NCBI RefSeq assembly: GCF_023065955.2 | Contig: NW_026623089.1 | Span: 31,030,767 to 31,094,766, forward strand | Length of the DNA stretch: 64,000 nt | Origin: Ursus arctos | Lineage: Eukaryota; Chordata; Mammalia; Carnivora; Ursidae | Direction of reading: 5' to 3' | Shown here: in pieces, positions 32,691-44,324 of the stretch | How the letters are laid out: each line of letters opens with the position of its first letter | Numbering within the stretch: the first letter of the stretch is position 1 | The notes under the pieces: generated by a model | The model's input: only the letters and a program-made list of their open reading frames with translations | Told to the model about the DNA's origin: nothing | Databases searched by the model: none | Program-made: the position numbers and the translations under genes

Positions 32691-33639
32691 GAATGCAAAC
32701 CTGATCCTACAACCCTACCAGTGTGAACTTCTGATTCTCTGAGTAATATGTCTCAAAATAAAAGTAAAACTCTTTAACAACAATTTTGAGTCCATATCCC
32801 CAGGTACAGTTCAAGGTGATAATCTCTACTTTGGCCCTTTTTTTCATATACTCATGCCTTGCGCAATGTTTCTGCTTCTTTTTTCTGCCTAAAACACTCT
32901 TCCTTTCTCCCTTCTTGTAACTCTACCTTATGAGGAAATTGAGGCTGAGAATAAGCAGTTTATATATCACTGTTTCCAGAAAGCCTTTCAGACCGTCTCC
33001 TGCCCCTCCTCTTATGATGGATTAAATATAAATACCCTCCTTTGCATCTGTCTCATGGCAGTACCCACAGTGTTGCAATGGCCTTTACCCTGTGTCAGTC
33101 TCATCTATGAGAACAAGCACCTTGAGAACACAGTTTATCTTTTAGATCTCCAGAAACCAGCAAAGGGTCTGGCCTATGTCAGTACTCCATATGTCAGCTG
33201 AATAAATGAATGGATAAGATTGATTTGAATTTTTAGAATACAATGTTTTCCATCAAGAAAAGGGGTAGGGGATTTGATTATTTCAAATGTGTTTTAACTT
33301 CTCAACTCCATGGTTGACTATTTTTAGTGAGCTGCCAGGAAACCTCAACTTCAGTCTGCAAGTACTGGAAGCAAGAGGACAAATGTTTGGGTAGTAAATC
33401 CCAAATCTGGATCTCAGGGCTTAGTCATAAACTCCATGGAATATTTTTTCACTGAATTACAAAGAATAATAGCCCTGAATGATAGGTTTATAATAGAAGG
33501 AACTCCACATTTAGCTAGTCCTTTCTAAGCAAGCACGGTTAATTCTACTTTGTCTCTGGGAATGAGTCATTCTGATTAAAGAGAGGTTACAGTATGATTA
33601 AGTAGCAATGCATCTTCTTATTTATGATATGTAATAATC

Positions 33640-33800
33640 TCATAGGATGTACTCTCAACCCTGCCTCTTACTAGCTGTTTGACTTGGGCAAGTTACTTAA
33701 CTTTCTAAATCTTCATTTTCTAGACTAAAATTTTTAAAACATCTGTCACTTACTTTGGGAAGCGGATGTGAAGATGTAGTGAGCTCTGTATGAAAAGAGC
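33640..33800 (+). repeat. MIR SINE
   Basis: AACCCTGCCTCTTACTAGCTG, TTTGACTTGGGCAAGTTAC and TTAACTTTCTAAATCTTCA match the MIR core. Confidence 0.85.
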
Positions 33801-33879
33801 GATTAGAGTAATCCCAGCTTGCCCTGTGGCCTGTTACTACTGTCCATATGTGGGAAACAGTCTAACTTCTATTTAATCC

Positions 33880-35063
33880 AGACACATGTATTGTTGACTT
33901 TACAGCTGCCTCCTTGCCCTTTCAGCTTGGATGACTCACAGACATCTCAAACCTATTCTACCCAAACAGAATGCATGCTTCCCCCTTCCCCATAAACCTG
34001 GTCCTCCTCCAGCTTCCCATAGTTCAGCATCCACAGCTCAGTGAATATCTCTACGACTCATCCAGTTGTGATATCAAGAACAACAGCATCATCCTCAATT
34101 TCTTCTTCACTCTCGCCCATCACATCCAAGCAACCCACTCATTCAGGAAATGTTTCTGACACCTTGTGTGTCGTCCTGGGTCCTGCTTCCCAAAGATTCT
34201 GATGCCTACCCATCCCCCTCCATCACACTGCCGCCTCCCTAGTCCAACCACCACAACCTCCCACAGCAGGCTCCTAACCGATCTCCCTGCATCCACTCTT
34301 GCCGCTCAACAATTTACTGTCCACACTAAAGCCAGAGTGATCTTTTCAAAATGCCTGTATGATCACATCACCCACTAGTTATTTCAAACATTTAAGAGCT
34401 TCCCATTACTTTTGAATAAAAGCTAAAGCCCTTCTTGTAAGCCATAGGTCCGGAAGGCTCTACCCTCCTGGGTTTCCAGCCTCTCCTTTCAGCACCATCC
34501 CCTCACTCTGCCTCCCTTCAGCCTCACTGCACCACTCTGCCCCTGCCGCAGCACCCCAGCACAATTTTTTTTACTCTGCCTGGAACATTCTGCCCCCACC
34601 CCCTTTGTTTGGCTATTTTTTATTAAGCCTTCAGGTCCCAACTGAAAGTCACTTCCTCAAGGATGCCTCAGAGACCCCTTCTATGAACTTGACACTAGCT
34701 GGCACTCCGCATGGCCCTCCAAACTTTTTCTATCACTTAAAGCTTCGTAATTAATTATCTCCATGTTTGGGTCTTCTGCCACACCAGCCTCAATTCTGGT
34801 GGTGTATTAGATTCACCGGAGAATTCTGTGAAAATACCAACTCCTGAGTTCCACCCCAGACTAATTAAATCAGAATTGCGGGAGCTGGGGCCTGGACATT
34901 GCTGTTTTTTAATGGCTTCCTGGTGCATTCAACATGCAGCCAAGGTTGGGAACCACCGGTTCAGAGGGCAAGGACCGAGTCTGCTTATCCAACAACTTCA
35001 TCCCTAGTGCCAAGCACACAGCATGTGTGCACACAGTAGGCACTCAATAAATGGTAGTTATAA
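33880..35063 (+). mobile_element. L2 LINE copy, ORF part to 3' end, split by MER5
   Basis: Follows L2: CATCCTCAATTTCTTCTTCAC, ACAGCAGGCTCCTAACCG, ATCTCCCTGCATCCACTC, AAAGCCAGAGTGATCTTTTC, GCCTGGAACATTCTGCC, CAACTGAAAGTCACTTCC and the tail GTAGGCACTCAATAAATGG. A MER5 element interrupts it at about 34797-34965. Confidence 0.9.
34797..34965 (+). mobile_element. MER5A-like hAT-Charlie element inside L2
   Basis: TCTGGTGGTGTATTAGATTCACC, ACTCCTGAGTTCCACCCC, TAAATCAGAATTGCGGGAG and GGTTGGGAACCACCG show both ends of the family. Confidence 0.75.
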
Positions 35064-35643
35064 TTGTTGTTGTTATGGCTGATATGGTTACAATTAAGAT
35101 CATAATTTTTTCACATTTTTGGCATCTGTGATTCTTGACCACATAACTCCAAAAATAAACCTGTAGCACCCAAACTGTCTTCTTAAAATTCAGCGAGTTT
35201 CTATTTTCCTGTCAACATAGGGCTTTAATTAAGGAACCTACTAGAATCTACTAGACATAATGTTCTCAAGCCACATCTCCAAGGTGAAACAAAATACAGC
35301 ATATTTAAAAACTCAATTCATATTATACAATTCTTTTTTATGTAGTATGTATTAGTAATTATAGTCACTTGAATAATGACTTTATAATTTTGTAATGACA
35401 TGAATTAATTGGATTGGCCACTGCTTTGTCACTCTGATTCTAGTTGATTTTACTCTTCCCTGTTAGTTTTTCTCTTCTATCGCATGACCTATTATACCAA
35501 ACGTCAACCCCACTCCTCACCCAGGCTTAGTGGTTAGAACTGAAGTTCCTTCGATTTGCAGTCTTCCTGTTCAGCCCTGTGTCAAAGAGCAGGCTCTGGA
35601 CACGTCCTTTAGAGAACCTTTTAAAGACACAGTTTCTGCAGTA

Positions 35644-35826
35644 CAGTTCTTAACCATAAACCTGCTCAGAATCACCTAGGTAGCTTGTTAAAACAAAACT
35701 TCTGGACCCCATCCTCAGACTTTCTGATTCAGTACATCTGGGTTGAGGCCAGAGAATTTGCATTTCTAACAAGTTGCCACGTAATACTGCTGCTGCTGAC
35801 CAGGGACCACACTTGGAGAACTACTG
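35644..35826 (+). mobile_element. MER5A hAT-Charlie element
   Basis: CAGTTCTTAACCATAAACC, CAGAATCACCTAGGTAGC, GGACCCCATCCTCAGAC, GAGAATTTGCATTTCTAAC, GACCAGGGACCACACTTGG and end GAGAACTACTG. About 183 bp, essentially full length. Confidence 0.9.
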
Positions 35827-35875
35827 TTTAATTCATAATGCACTGTAACTGCCTCCTAGTTAATGACTAATATTA

Positions 35876-35891
35876 AAAAAAAAAAAAAAAG
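35876..35891. repeat. Poly(A) run
   Basis: Uninterrupted A run not tied to a recognised element. Confidence 0.8.
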
Positions 35892-36540
35892 CAGAGCACT
35901 TGTAAGGCCTTCTAGGGGTACAGTGAGTGAAGACCATACAATTTATATTTAAAGCATGACCATGGGCATGTCTCCTATGATTTCAGAGGGATTTTCTCTG
36001 TGCTAATTTTGCAAACAACTCAACATATCTCACCCATACTTCTCTTTTTAGGAGAAAGATATGTGAAAGTATGTGGAGGCAGCATGCCCCTAGCCTATTC
36101 CTAATAGGCCATCCCTCAGCCACCTCTAGCCTAGGTTTTGTTTTTTTTTTTTTAATTTAAATTCAACTAATTAACGTATAATGTATTATTGGTTTTAGAG
36201 GTACAGGTCTGATTCATCAGTCTTATATAATACCCAGTGCTCATTACATCACATGTCCTCATTAATGCCCATCACCCAGTTACCCCAACCCTCCACCCTT
36301 CTCCCCTCCAGTAATCCTCAGCTTGTTTCCTATGATTAAGAGTCTCTTATGATTTGTCTCCCTTTCTGGTTTTGTCTTGTTTTATTTTTTCCTCTCTTAC
36401 TCTATGATCCTCTGTTTTGTTTCTTAAATTCCACATATCAGTGAGAGCATATGATAATTTTCTTTCTCTGGCTGACTTATTCCACTTAGCATAATATCCT
36501 CTAGTTCCATCCACGTCATTGCAAATGGCAAGATTTCATT

Positions 36541-36562
36541 GTGTGTGTGTGTGTGTGTGTGT
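36541..36562. repeat. (GT)n microsatellite
   Basis: Eleven GT units in the L1 where the consensus has a short GTGTATATAT run. Confidence 0.95.
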
Positions 36563-36827
36563 ATAGTATATATATAGACCACATCTCCTTAATCCATTCA
36601 TCTGCTGATGGACATCTGGGCTCTTTCCATAGTTTGGCTAGTGTGGACATTGGAACATTTATAGTAGATAAACATTGGGGTGCAGGTGCCCCTTCGGATC
36701 ACTACATTTGTATCTTTTGGGTAAATACCCAAGTGTGCAATTGCTAGATCCTAGGGTAGTCTATTTCCAACTTTTTGAGGAACCTCCATACTGTTTTCCA
36801 GAGTGGTTGCACCAGCTTGCATTCCCA

Positions 36828-37430
36828 CTAACTGTGTAGGAGGGTGTGCCTTTCTCCACATCCTTGCCAACATCTGTGGTTTCCTGACTTGTTAATTTTA
36901 GCCATTCTGACTGGTGTGAGGTGGTATCTCATTGTGGTTTTGATACATATTTCCCTGATGCCCAGTGATGCTGAGCACTTTTTCATGTGTCTGTTGGCCA
37001 TTTGGATGTCTTCTTTGCAGAAATGTCTGCTCATGTCTTCTGCCCATTTCTTGATTGGATTATTTGTTCTTTGGATGTTGAGTTTAATAAGTTCTTTATA
37101 GATTTTGGATACTAGCCCTTTATATGATATGTCATTTGCAAATATTTTCTCCCACTCTGTGGTTGTCTTTCGGTTTTGTTGACTGTGTCCTTTGCTGTGC
37201 AAAAGCTTTTTATCTTGATGAAGTCCCAATAGTTCATTTTTGCTGTTGTTTCCCTTGCCTTTAGAGACGTGTGTAGCAAGAAGTTGCTGCGGCCAAGGTT
37301 GAAGAGATTTCTGCCTGTGTTCTCCTCTAGGATTTTGATGGATTCCTGTCTCACATTTAGGTCTTTCATCCATTTTGAGTCTATTTTTGTGTATGGTGTA
37401 AGGGAATGGTTCAGTTTCATTCTTCTGCAT
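36828..37430 (-). pseudogene. L1 ORF2 C-terminal remnant
   Basis: An uninterrupted frame of 200 codons, partly out of frame with the original. It contains [68 protein letters not shown] and [14 protein letters not shown]. These are the conserved cysteine-rich (zinc knuckle region) end of L1 ORF2, downstream of the reverse transcriptase. The copy lacks the endonuclease and RT domains, so it is inert. Its relative integrity suggests a fairly recent insertion. Confidence 0.92.
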
Positions 37431-37447
37431 GTGTCTAGCCTAGTTTT

Positions 37448-38237
37448 TAAAGGTAGACCTTGTTCACTCTCGCTGAAGCCAGCTAGCTTTGTGAAGTCAC
37501 CTTCAAGACTTTTTAACACCATGGTGGGAAGGGGATTGAAATAACAGTGAGAGAACTACTAGGAAGCTCTTCAAAGAAACAAGCTTCAAAATCTCTAAGA
37601 CGTTTCAGCAGGGACTTCAGGGAGAGGTAGGGTAAGGGATTCCCAGGCACCCCAAAGGAAGTGAGCCCAACACCAGTACCCTGACAAGATGCCCAGTGAG
37701 CAAGCAAGGACACATCACTGGAACCAACAAATAGAGCGGCATGAATTGTAACGTATGCTGTTGCTCACTATGCCAATGTGAGGCACTCAGGTGTACACAC
37801 AACACAGCTTCACTCTGCAGGGGGAGGGAGTACGATAAAAAAAGGTTTCCTGTACTGTCCTCATTTAGGGACCTGTGGAGCATTCTTAGGGTGACCAACC
37901 ATCCCAGTTTGCCTGGAACTGTCCTGGATTTAGCATCTTTTTCAGACCATGTACTTCCATGCTCTTTTCCCCTCTACCATTCCCACTCAGTCTCATTCTT
38001 ACCTTCTTCCTGAAGACACAGGCAGCCTCTCTTCTAAGATGCACTCTCTCCTGGTAACCTCTGGCACTTTTAGTCTCACTTAAACAATTCTCTTTTCTTT
38101 CCTGAGCTCAGTTTTGAACTTGATCACTGTCATCTTGAGGCTTTCCACCATTTTGACTTTTTAATATGCCATGAATGTAGTACATCTTTCAGATCAAAAA
38201 AATTTAAGTGGAAAGAATCCTTAGAGTCCATGCACTC
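37448..38237. other. Intronic sequence, nothing firm
   Basis: AGGGTGACCAACCATCCCAG at about 37889 resembles a dispersed DNA-transposon end, but I cannot name it or find its partner. Confidence 0.4.
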
Positions 38238-38400
38238 CAAGGTTCCCAGCCCCAACTGCACAGATGAATCACCTCGGACTTTTTTCAGTCCCATCCAGAG
38301 CAACTGAATCAGAATCCCTGGGGTCAGAGCTCAGGCACTGGTCATTTTTAAAGCCCTTCAGGTGATTCTAATGTGGAGCCAGGGTTTCGAACTTCTTCTA
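38238..38400 (+). mobile_element. MER5-like hAT-Charlie element
   Basis: CAAGGTTCCCAGCCCCAAC, GATGAATCACCTCGGAC, GAATCAGAATCCCTGGGG and TCAGGTGATTCTAATGTGG fit MER5 with heavy divergence. Confidence 0.7.
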
Positions 38401-38479
38401 AGCACCAAACCTACTTCTATGGAATTCTTGAAAGCTGGGTATTTAACCTTTGCAGTATCCTTCTCCACTGAAATAAGTG

Positions 38480-40735
38480 CATGTCGATGTAGTTCAGGCC
38501 ATTGCCAGACATTGTAATTGTTAGGAAGCTCTTATCTAGATCCAGGTTTTGTTTCATTCTCCCACCCAACTTTAAGCCACAACACAATGCTGTATGTTTA
38601 CTTCTACATTAACAAATTTCCTTCCAAATCCTCAAAGATAGCCAGTATACAAATCCCATCCTCCAGCTTCCCATTCTTGAGGATAAATAGCCCCAGTTCC
38701 ACTAACCATTCTTTACTTATCATGATAGGCAGATCTCATGTTGCCCTAACTACCCACCACTAGAAGCCCTCCAGTTTGTTAATATCGTTCTCAAAACACA
38801 CTGCTCTGAACTGAGGATAATACTGCAGAGAGAGTGAAGTTATTACAGCCTTGATCTGGAAAGTTAACTTTAACTGATGCCATCTAAGATGACTAGTTAT
38901 TTTAGATACTCATATTGAGAATTGTGGTCCAGTAAAATCTACAGATCTTTTTCAAATAATCTCCAAGTCAGGATTCTCTCTATGTGTGTATCATTTAAAC
39001 GTCAGCCTTATGGCTCCAAACCATCTTTCCAGTCTGATAATACTTAAATCTTTCATGTAATATATTGCACTCTCACTAAAAGCTATGTAATTTTGGCAAA
39101 TTTGCTAACCATGCTTCCAATGGTTTCATCCAAATCATTGATAAAATGTACCAACCAAATAAGACAAGGAAAGAACCTTCTGGTATATTCCCCTATAACC
39201 TTGCCTCAAGGTGGATTTCAAACCATTTGTTGACATGATTTGGCCATGATTCATGTTAATGCCAATCCTCTAACAAAACACTTTGTTATATATCTTTCTC
39301 ATCTTGTATGTTATACATTTGTCTCATAATGAAGTACTTACAAATGATATAATACCTGGGATTTGCTTTAAAGTATTCCAATACCAACAGTAAAAAGACA
39401 TAGTAGAGGGGACAGTAATAGGGAAAACAAAAATCTCAGAATATTAATAGTTGTTAAAGATGGGTAATGGGTATATAGAGATATATTATTATTATTGGTT
39501 TTGCTTGAACTTTTCTATAAAAAGCATTATGAACCTCTTGCTGAAATAAAATACACTATTTCTATGAATTTGAGAGACTCTAGCACCCTCCTACACATTT
39601 TCCAAATTGGGGTAATTTGATATAGCTTGACTTAATAAATCCGTGCCAGTTTCAAGTGATAGCGGCTTTCTTTTCTAAGTGCTAACATATATTCCATATT
39701 TATTTTAAGATTTTACCAAGAATCAACCTCATGTGGAGTTTCCTGAATCCATCCTCTCCCGTATTCTATGACTTAGATTAACTCTTAGAACTTAAAGACC
39801 ATCATGTCTATAAAGTTCTTTAACCTCATTTAGAAGAGTCATGGACTCTCTTAACAACTTCCTATCTGTTTCAATGACTTCTTAATGATGCATGTTTTAC
39901 TTTGAATTGATTGAATTACATTTTTCTAGATTGACGCAAAATAGAAGTTCAGAGGTTCCAATTCCTTTGCATAATCCATTACCATTGTGAATCCCTCTTC
40001 CTATTCATGTCTTGCACTGAACCATAATCAAAATAATTTTTTTTGTTATCTTTAGCATTTTTTCCTGCACGCCTCATCTCCAAGTAATACTTAGCCCAAG
40101 GGATGCTACTTTTAAAAGAATCTCCTAGCTTCTAAACATTCTTCTCAATTACTTGCCATCTTTTTTCTCTGTTGTACAAATCCTTGAGGGGAAATTTTAT
40201 TTTATAAAAGCCATAGTCATCATAGAAATTTTTAGAAAATAGAGAAATATATAAAATAGAATTAAACTCACCCATAATTTCTAAGCTCCTTCTCAAAGTT
40301 CCCTCTGGTCAAATAAGTATTTTAAATGTCTTTCACTTTTCTTACCCATTAAGATTACTATGGTCACATAATCAGATTTCTCATGTAGTTGGTTATGTCA
40401 CTTTTAGACTCTTCTCCTTTTTGAGCCATATTCTTTGGTAAATCTGACAATGAGATCTCACCTATCATCTGTCTGATTTTTCTTTAATCTACCTTCTTAA
40501 AAGTAGAGGCCATGTGTCTGGTTGCATTATGTTTTCCTCTTTCAGGATTATTAATGCCTAAATGAACCAGTCATTTCTCCTACTTCTAAACCATATTTTT
40601 CTTTTGAACCAGAGTTAAATCAAGGAGGAAGGACACTAAAATCTTCCTCTAGCTTGCAAAAAGTATCTGCGAGGAATATCAAGAATTTTCCACATGTTCT
40701 ATTTTTGGAAAAATCAGATTTCCAGTAAATGTTTC
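38480..40735 (-). mobile_element. Ancient CR1/L3-type LINE
   Basis: In the plus text, AATAGCCCCAGTTCCACTAAC, CCTCCAGTTTGTTAATATC, CACACTGCTCTGAACTGAGG, AATCTACAGATCTTTTTCA, GGCAAATTTGCTAACCATG, CATCCAAATCATTGATAAAA, TGGATTTCAAACCATTTGTTG and AGATTTTACCAAGAATCAACC occur in the order of the reverse complement of CR1/L3 reverse transcriptase and 3' region. On the minus strand SKFA of the RT catalytic SKFADD box is readable, but the two Asp are lost. Diverged, no ORF. The part right of about 39800 is less certain, and about 39300-39600 may hold a separate insertion. Confidence 0.72.
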
Positions 40736-40864
40736 AGAATTTCATAATTGAAAAGGGTTGGGTGGGGGTAATGGAGGACAGTGTTGCCAACATCTGTTGT
40801 GACCTTCTTCACTCCAGGCACTGTACTAAGCACGTCATATAATTTTTTTCTCATTGAATACTCT

Positions 40865-41736
40865 TTTTTAAAATGTTATTTTATTTTATTTAAATTAAAT
40901 TAATTAATATATAGTATATTATTAGTTTCAGAGGTAGAGTTCAGTGATTCATCAGTTGTATATAACACCCAGTCCTCATTACATCACTTGCCCTCCTTAA
41001 TGCTCATGACCCACTTACTGCCCCCCCCTCCCAGCAACCCTCTGTTTCCTACAGTTAAGAGTTCTTATGGTTTGTCTCCCTCTCTGATTTCATCATATTT
41101 TATTTTTCCCTCCCTTCCCATATGATCCTCTGTTTTGTTGCTTTAATTCCACAAATGAGTGAAATCATATGGTAATTGTCTTTCTCTGATTGACTTATTT
41201 CTCTTAGCATAATAAATACCCTCTAGTTCCATCCACATCACAAATGGTAAGATTTCATTTTTTTTTTTGATGGCTAGTAATATTCCATTGTGTGTGTATA
41301 TATATATATGCCACATCTTCTTTATCCATTCATTTGCTGATGGACATCTGGGCTCTTTCCATAGTTTGGCTAGTGTGGACACTGCTGCTATAAACATTCG
41401 GGTGCAGGTGCCCCTTCGGATCACTACATTTATATCTTTTGGGTAAATACCCAGTAGTGCAATTGCTGAGTCATAGGGTAGCTCTATTTTCAACTTTTTG
41501 AGGAACCTCCATACTGTTTGCCAGACTGGCGGTACCAGCTTGCATTTCCACCAGCAGTGTAAGAGGGTTCCCCTTTCTCCGCATCCTTGCCAACATTTGT
41601 TGTTTCCTGACTTGCTAATTTTAGCCATTCTGACTGGTGCGAGGTGGTATCTCATTGTGGTTTTGATTTGTATTTCCCTGATGCTGAGCCACGTTGAGCA
41701 TTTTTTCAAGTGTCTGTTGGCCATTTGGATGTCTTC
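40865..41736 (-). mobile_element. L1, 5'-truncated, about 0.87 kb
   Basis: L1 3' UTR and ORF2 C-terminus in reverse. Target duplication TCTCATTGAATACTCT (40849-40864) and TCTCATTTAATACTCT (41737-41752), one mismatch. Confidence 0.96.
41143..41736 (-). pseudogene. L1 ORF2 C-terminal remnant
   Basis: The minus strand stays open for almost 200 codons and ends near the natural ORF2 stop. Readable blocks are [81 protein letters not shown] and [12 protein letters not shown]. This is the cysteine-containing C-terminal region. There is no endonuclease or RT, so the copy is inert. The few lesions make it one of the younger L1 copies here. Confidence 0.93.
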
Positions 41737-41865
41737 TCTCATTTAATACTCTCAAAGGAACTATAAGTTAAGTACTGTTTTAGTTCCGTTTTACAGATAA
41801 GGAAAATGTAAATGAGATAGGTTAAGCAACTTCCCCAAGACCAGGTGGTACAGTATCTTTCAAAT

Positions 41866-42495
41866 GTTAATTAGGATAGAAAAACTCCATTCATAATTTA
41901 TTTTGCTTCTGTCCTTGCTTTGTAATTTGTATTAGAAACAGTTCATCCAAAGCCTCCACTTGCCTGTGATGGTTTATCTTACACTCACACCTATGTCCTT
42001 TTCACTCTCCCTCTTTTGTATCTTCACCCAAAGCCGTGCATAGAGCTGCCAATCTCATGCTTCTGTATTTCATACAGACAAACGATATCTTAACATTTCT
42101 TCCCTCTCCTAAAATGTTTAACGTTGAATAAGAAATAGAATTCATTGCCTCCAATCAATTAGGAGATTCATCCTTGTGACATGTGGAGCTTCATGTATAT
42201 GTACAGTAGAAGAGGCAATAATTTCAATAGGTTAAACTTTGATTTGAAAAAAAAAAAAAGATGACCAAGATAAAGCCTGGAATTCTAGGATCAAATTTCC
42301 TTAAAAGTTGTATCAATGAATCATAGATTTATTCTCCTTTTTTCTCTCTCAGCTCTTTTCCTGAAACTTAATGCAGCTTATTTTGCTTCACATTAGAAGA
42401 GGCAAAACCCATAGCCCAAGACCTTTCCATGCATCATTCTAATAATGGTAGCTCATTACCTAAATGGAAAAGCAACAGCAAAACAACCCCTAGAA
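41866..42495. other. Intronic sequence, nothing recognised
   Basis: Includes a poly(A) run at 42246-42259; no named family. Confidence 0.4.
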
Positions 42496-42499
42496 GTTA

Positions 42500-42625
42500 C
42501 TAGATCTGGGATCTTGAGTAAGCCACATTCTCATCCTCTGTTTCCTCAACTATAAAAGGAGGATTAACAGTAATACCTACTGCTAAAAGGACTGAATAAT
42601 GTATACGAAACTGTCATATGAACTA
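42500..42625 (+). repeat. MIR SINE
   Basis: GGATCTTGAGTAAGCCACATT, CTCTGTTTCCTCAACTATAA and AGTAATACCTACTGCTAAA fit MIR. Confidence 0.7.
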
Positions 42626-42739
42626 TAAATCCAATAATTATGTATGATGATGATTATAGTTTGTAAGGTCAAAACTTCATTTTTAATCATTGTATAAAAT
42701 CAAATATGCAAATGTGCAATACCCAAGTAATAAGAGGCA

Positions 42740-42966
42740 TTTTTTCTTTTTTTCTTTCTTTCTTTTTTTTAAGATTTTATTTATTTATTTGAGAGAAAGA
42801 GAGAGCATGCAGGAGGGAGGTAGGAAGAGGGGCAGAGGGTGAGGGAGAAGCAGACTCCCCACTGAGCAGGGAACCCAGTTGTTGTCATGGGGTTCAATCC
42901 CAGGACCCAGGATCATGACCTGAGCAGAAGGCAGATGCTTAACAAACTGAGCCACCGAGGTGCCCC
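42740..42966 (-). mobile_element. SINEC copy 8
   Basis: Reverse CAN-SINE: TTCTTTCTTTC-containing tail, AAGATTTTATTTATTTATTTG, GAAGCAGACTCCCCACTGAG, GGATCATGACCTGAGC and head GAGCCACCGAGGTGCCCC. AGAGGC on both sides may be part of the target duplication. Confidence 0.92.
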
Positions 42967-42979
42967 CAGAGGCTTTTTT

Positions 42980-43840
42980 TTTTTAATAGCTGTAAATGGT
43001 GTTGTAAATTTTTTTAATAACCCAAATTTCCAGAGTTCTTCTTTTTCTCATGATAGAAAAGTCTAGGATGAAAAGATTCCTGTTATTCAGTATTTGCTGA
43101 TACTTTTCCCCACTAGATTTGGTTTTTTAGGAGCCAGGTTTTGCTGCTGACAGTGCATACTGGGAGCTAGAATCTAGGACTGAACCCTAGCTTGGTGGCT
43201 CTCATTCCTGAGTTGCCCTATTCCTTGGGGAGCAACATCACCTTCAGGTTCTAGAATCAGGGTTCACCTTCTCAGGCAAAGAAGAGGGATGGTGTAGGGA
43301 GGTTGGGGAAACCCACACCTTTTTTTCCCCCTGCTGATCTTTCCTTTCCTCCAGACTTGTCTTTCAGGCTCCTTTCAGGGCAATATGGAAGTCCTTGGGC
43401 TCAAAGTACCCTCTCTACTTCACTGCTTCTCCCTCATTTCCCATTCAGGGGAGTAAAGAAGAAATACTTCTGGTGGCCTCAAAAGTAGAAGGGAGTTGTG
43501 AGGTTCTTCATTGAAAGTGAAATGTTCCCAAAACCTGGCTGCAGCAAAGCTGTACAGAAAGAATTGGGTTTGGAGGCAGTACAGGAAGGGAGCAGGGGGC
43601 ATACTGTCCCTTGGGATGGGTGGGAGCAAAGGGCCTTAGGCAACACCCAGGTACTGGGCAGCAGTGTGGAAGGACAGAAGGTTCAGGAGGTAGAAGAGAG
43701 GCCCATAAATGAAACCCTCAGATACCACATCTACTTTACCAGCACCCAGTTTTACCAAGTACCCACGCTGTCTCCTTCCTGCCTCCTTGGATGGAAAGAG
43801 CAGCACCACAAGACTCTAGACCAGAAAAACCGTCATCCTC
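42980..43840. other. Intronic sequence, nothing recognised
   Basis: Includes an open plus-strand frame at about 43498-43899 without any domain or retained family signature. Confidence 0.4.
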
Positions 43841-43849
43841 ACAGTCATC

Positions 43850-44055
43850 ATTTGTTATGTGCTTGCTGGGTACCAGGCACTGTGCTAAACACTACATGAA
43901 ATCCTCATAACATTGTAGATATCATTAGCCCAATTTGCACTTGAGGAACCTGGGAGTCAGAACATTTAGTAATGTGCTCATGGTCACACAGTAAGTGCAG
44001 AGCTGAAATGTGAACACAAGCGTGTCTGAAGCTGGGAACTCTATGCTCTTAGTTA
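43850..44055 (-). repeat. MIR SINE
   Basis: TACCAGGCACTGTGCTAAAC, AAATCCTCATAACATTG, CATGGTCACACAGTAAGTGC and AGAGCTGAAATGTGAACAC, a well preserved reverse MIR. Confidence 0.88.
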
Positions 44056-44324
44056 TTAGGAGGAACTGACACTCATTTAACTCTTCCCTTTTCTACTTTC
44101 CCCTACCCTCCCCCACCTACCCACCTACCACTTCCTTCTGTCAAGTGTGGTCAGTTTACATAGCCATCTTCTAAGAAGATCGCCACAGGTGGTTTCTGCC
44201 TCATAAGTTTCTAGGTTGGGTTTTATGGCTGTCTTTCGTGTTCTGTGACCTCATGATCTTGACCACAATAGATTGTTAGATTGTTCCAGCAACTGCTGTT
44301 TGAGCCAAAGCCAGGGTTGGGCTC

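Larger units (their letters stand above)
31560..33215 (+). mobile_element. Long L2 LINE copy, ORF part to 3' end, split by a SINEC
   Basis: Follows L2 ORF through to the tail over about 1.45 kb net: CTGGCTTCTGTCCCACCAGT, GCTGGCTCCTTTTTCTC, GATGACTCCCCAATCTGTA, CCAGTCCAGAACTTTCTCTTG, TCTAAAACTTAAC, TTCTGCCTAAAACACTCTTCC and GAGAACAAGCACCTTGAG, ending CTGAATAAATGAATGG. The reverse transcriptase frame is destroyed. The SINEC sits at 32496-32690. Confidence 0.88.
36140..37434 (-). mobile_element. L1, 5'-truncated, about 1.3 kb
   Basis: T-run, L1 3' UTR and ORF2 C-terminal half in reverse. Target duplication CTAGCCTAGGTTTT (36126-36139) and CTAGCCTAGTTTT (37435-37447). See the separate entry for the coding remnant. 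Confidence 0.95.
40785..41865 (-). repeat. MIR SINE split by an L1
   Basis: Left part AGGCACTGTACTAAGCACG, right part CTCTCAAAGGAACTATAAG, TTTTACAGATAAGGAAAATG, AGGTTAAGCAACTTCCCC. The L1 at 40865-41736 separates them. Confidence 0.8.

Noticed and set aside
29113..32747. The 17-mer CTGATTCTCTGAGTAAT present at about 29112 and 32731
   Set aside because: No similarity extends beyond it, and one chance 17-mer repeat in 64 kb is not surprising.
37112..37522. Minus-strand open frame of 136 codons
   Set aside because: A frame-shifted reading of the same L1 ORF2 remnant as 36828-37430, partly running into flanking DNA.
43498..43899. Plus-strand open frame of 133 codons
   Set aside because: Starts at GTG, runs into the MIR at its right end and has no recognisable protein features.
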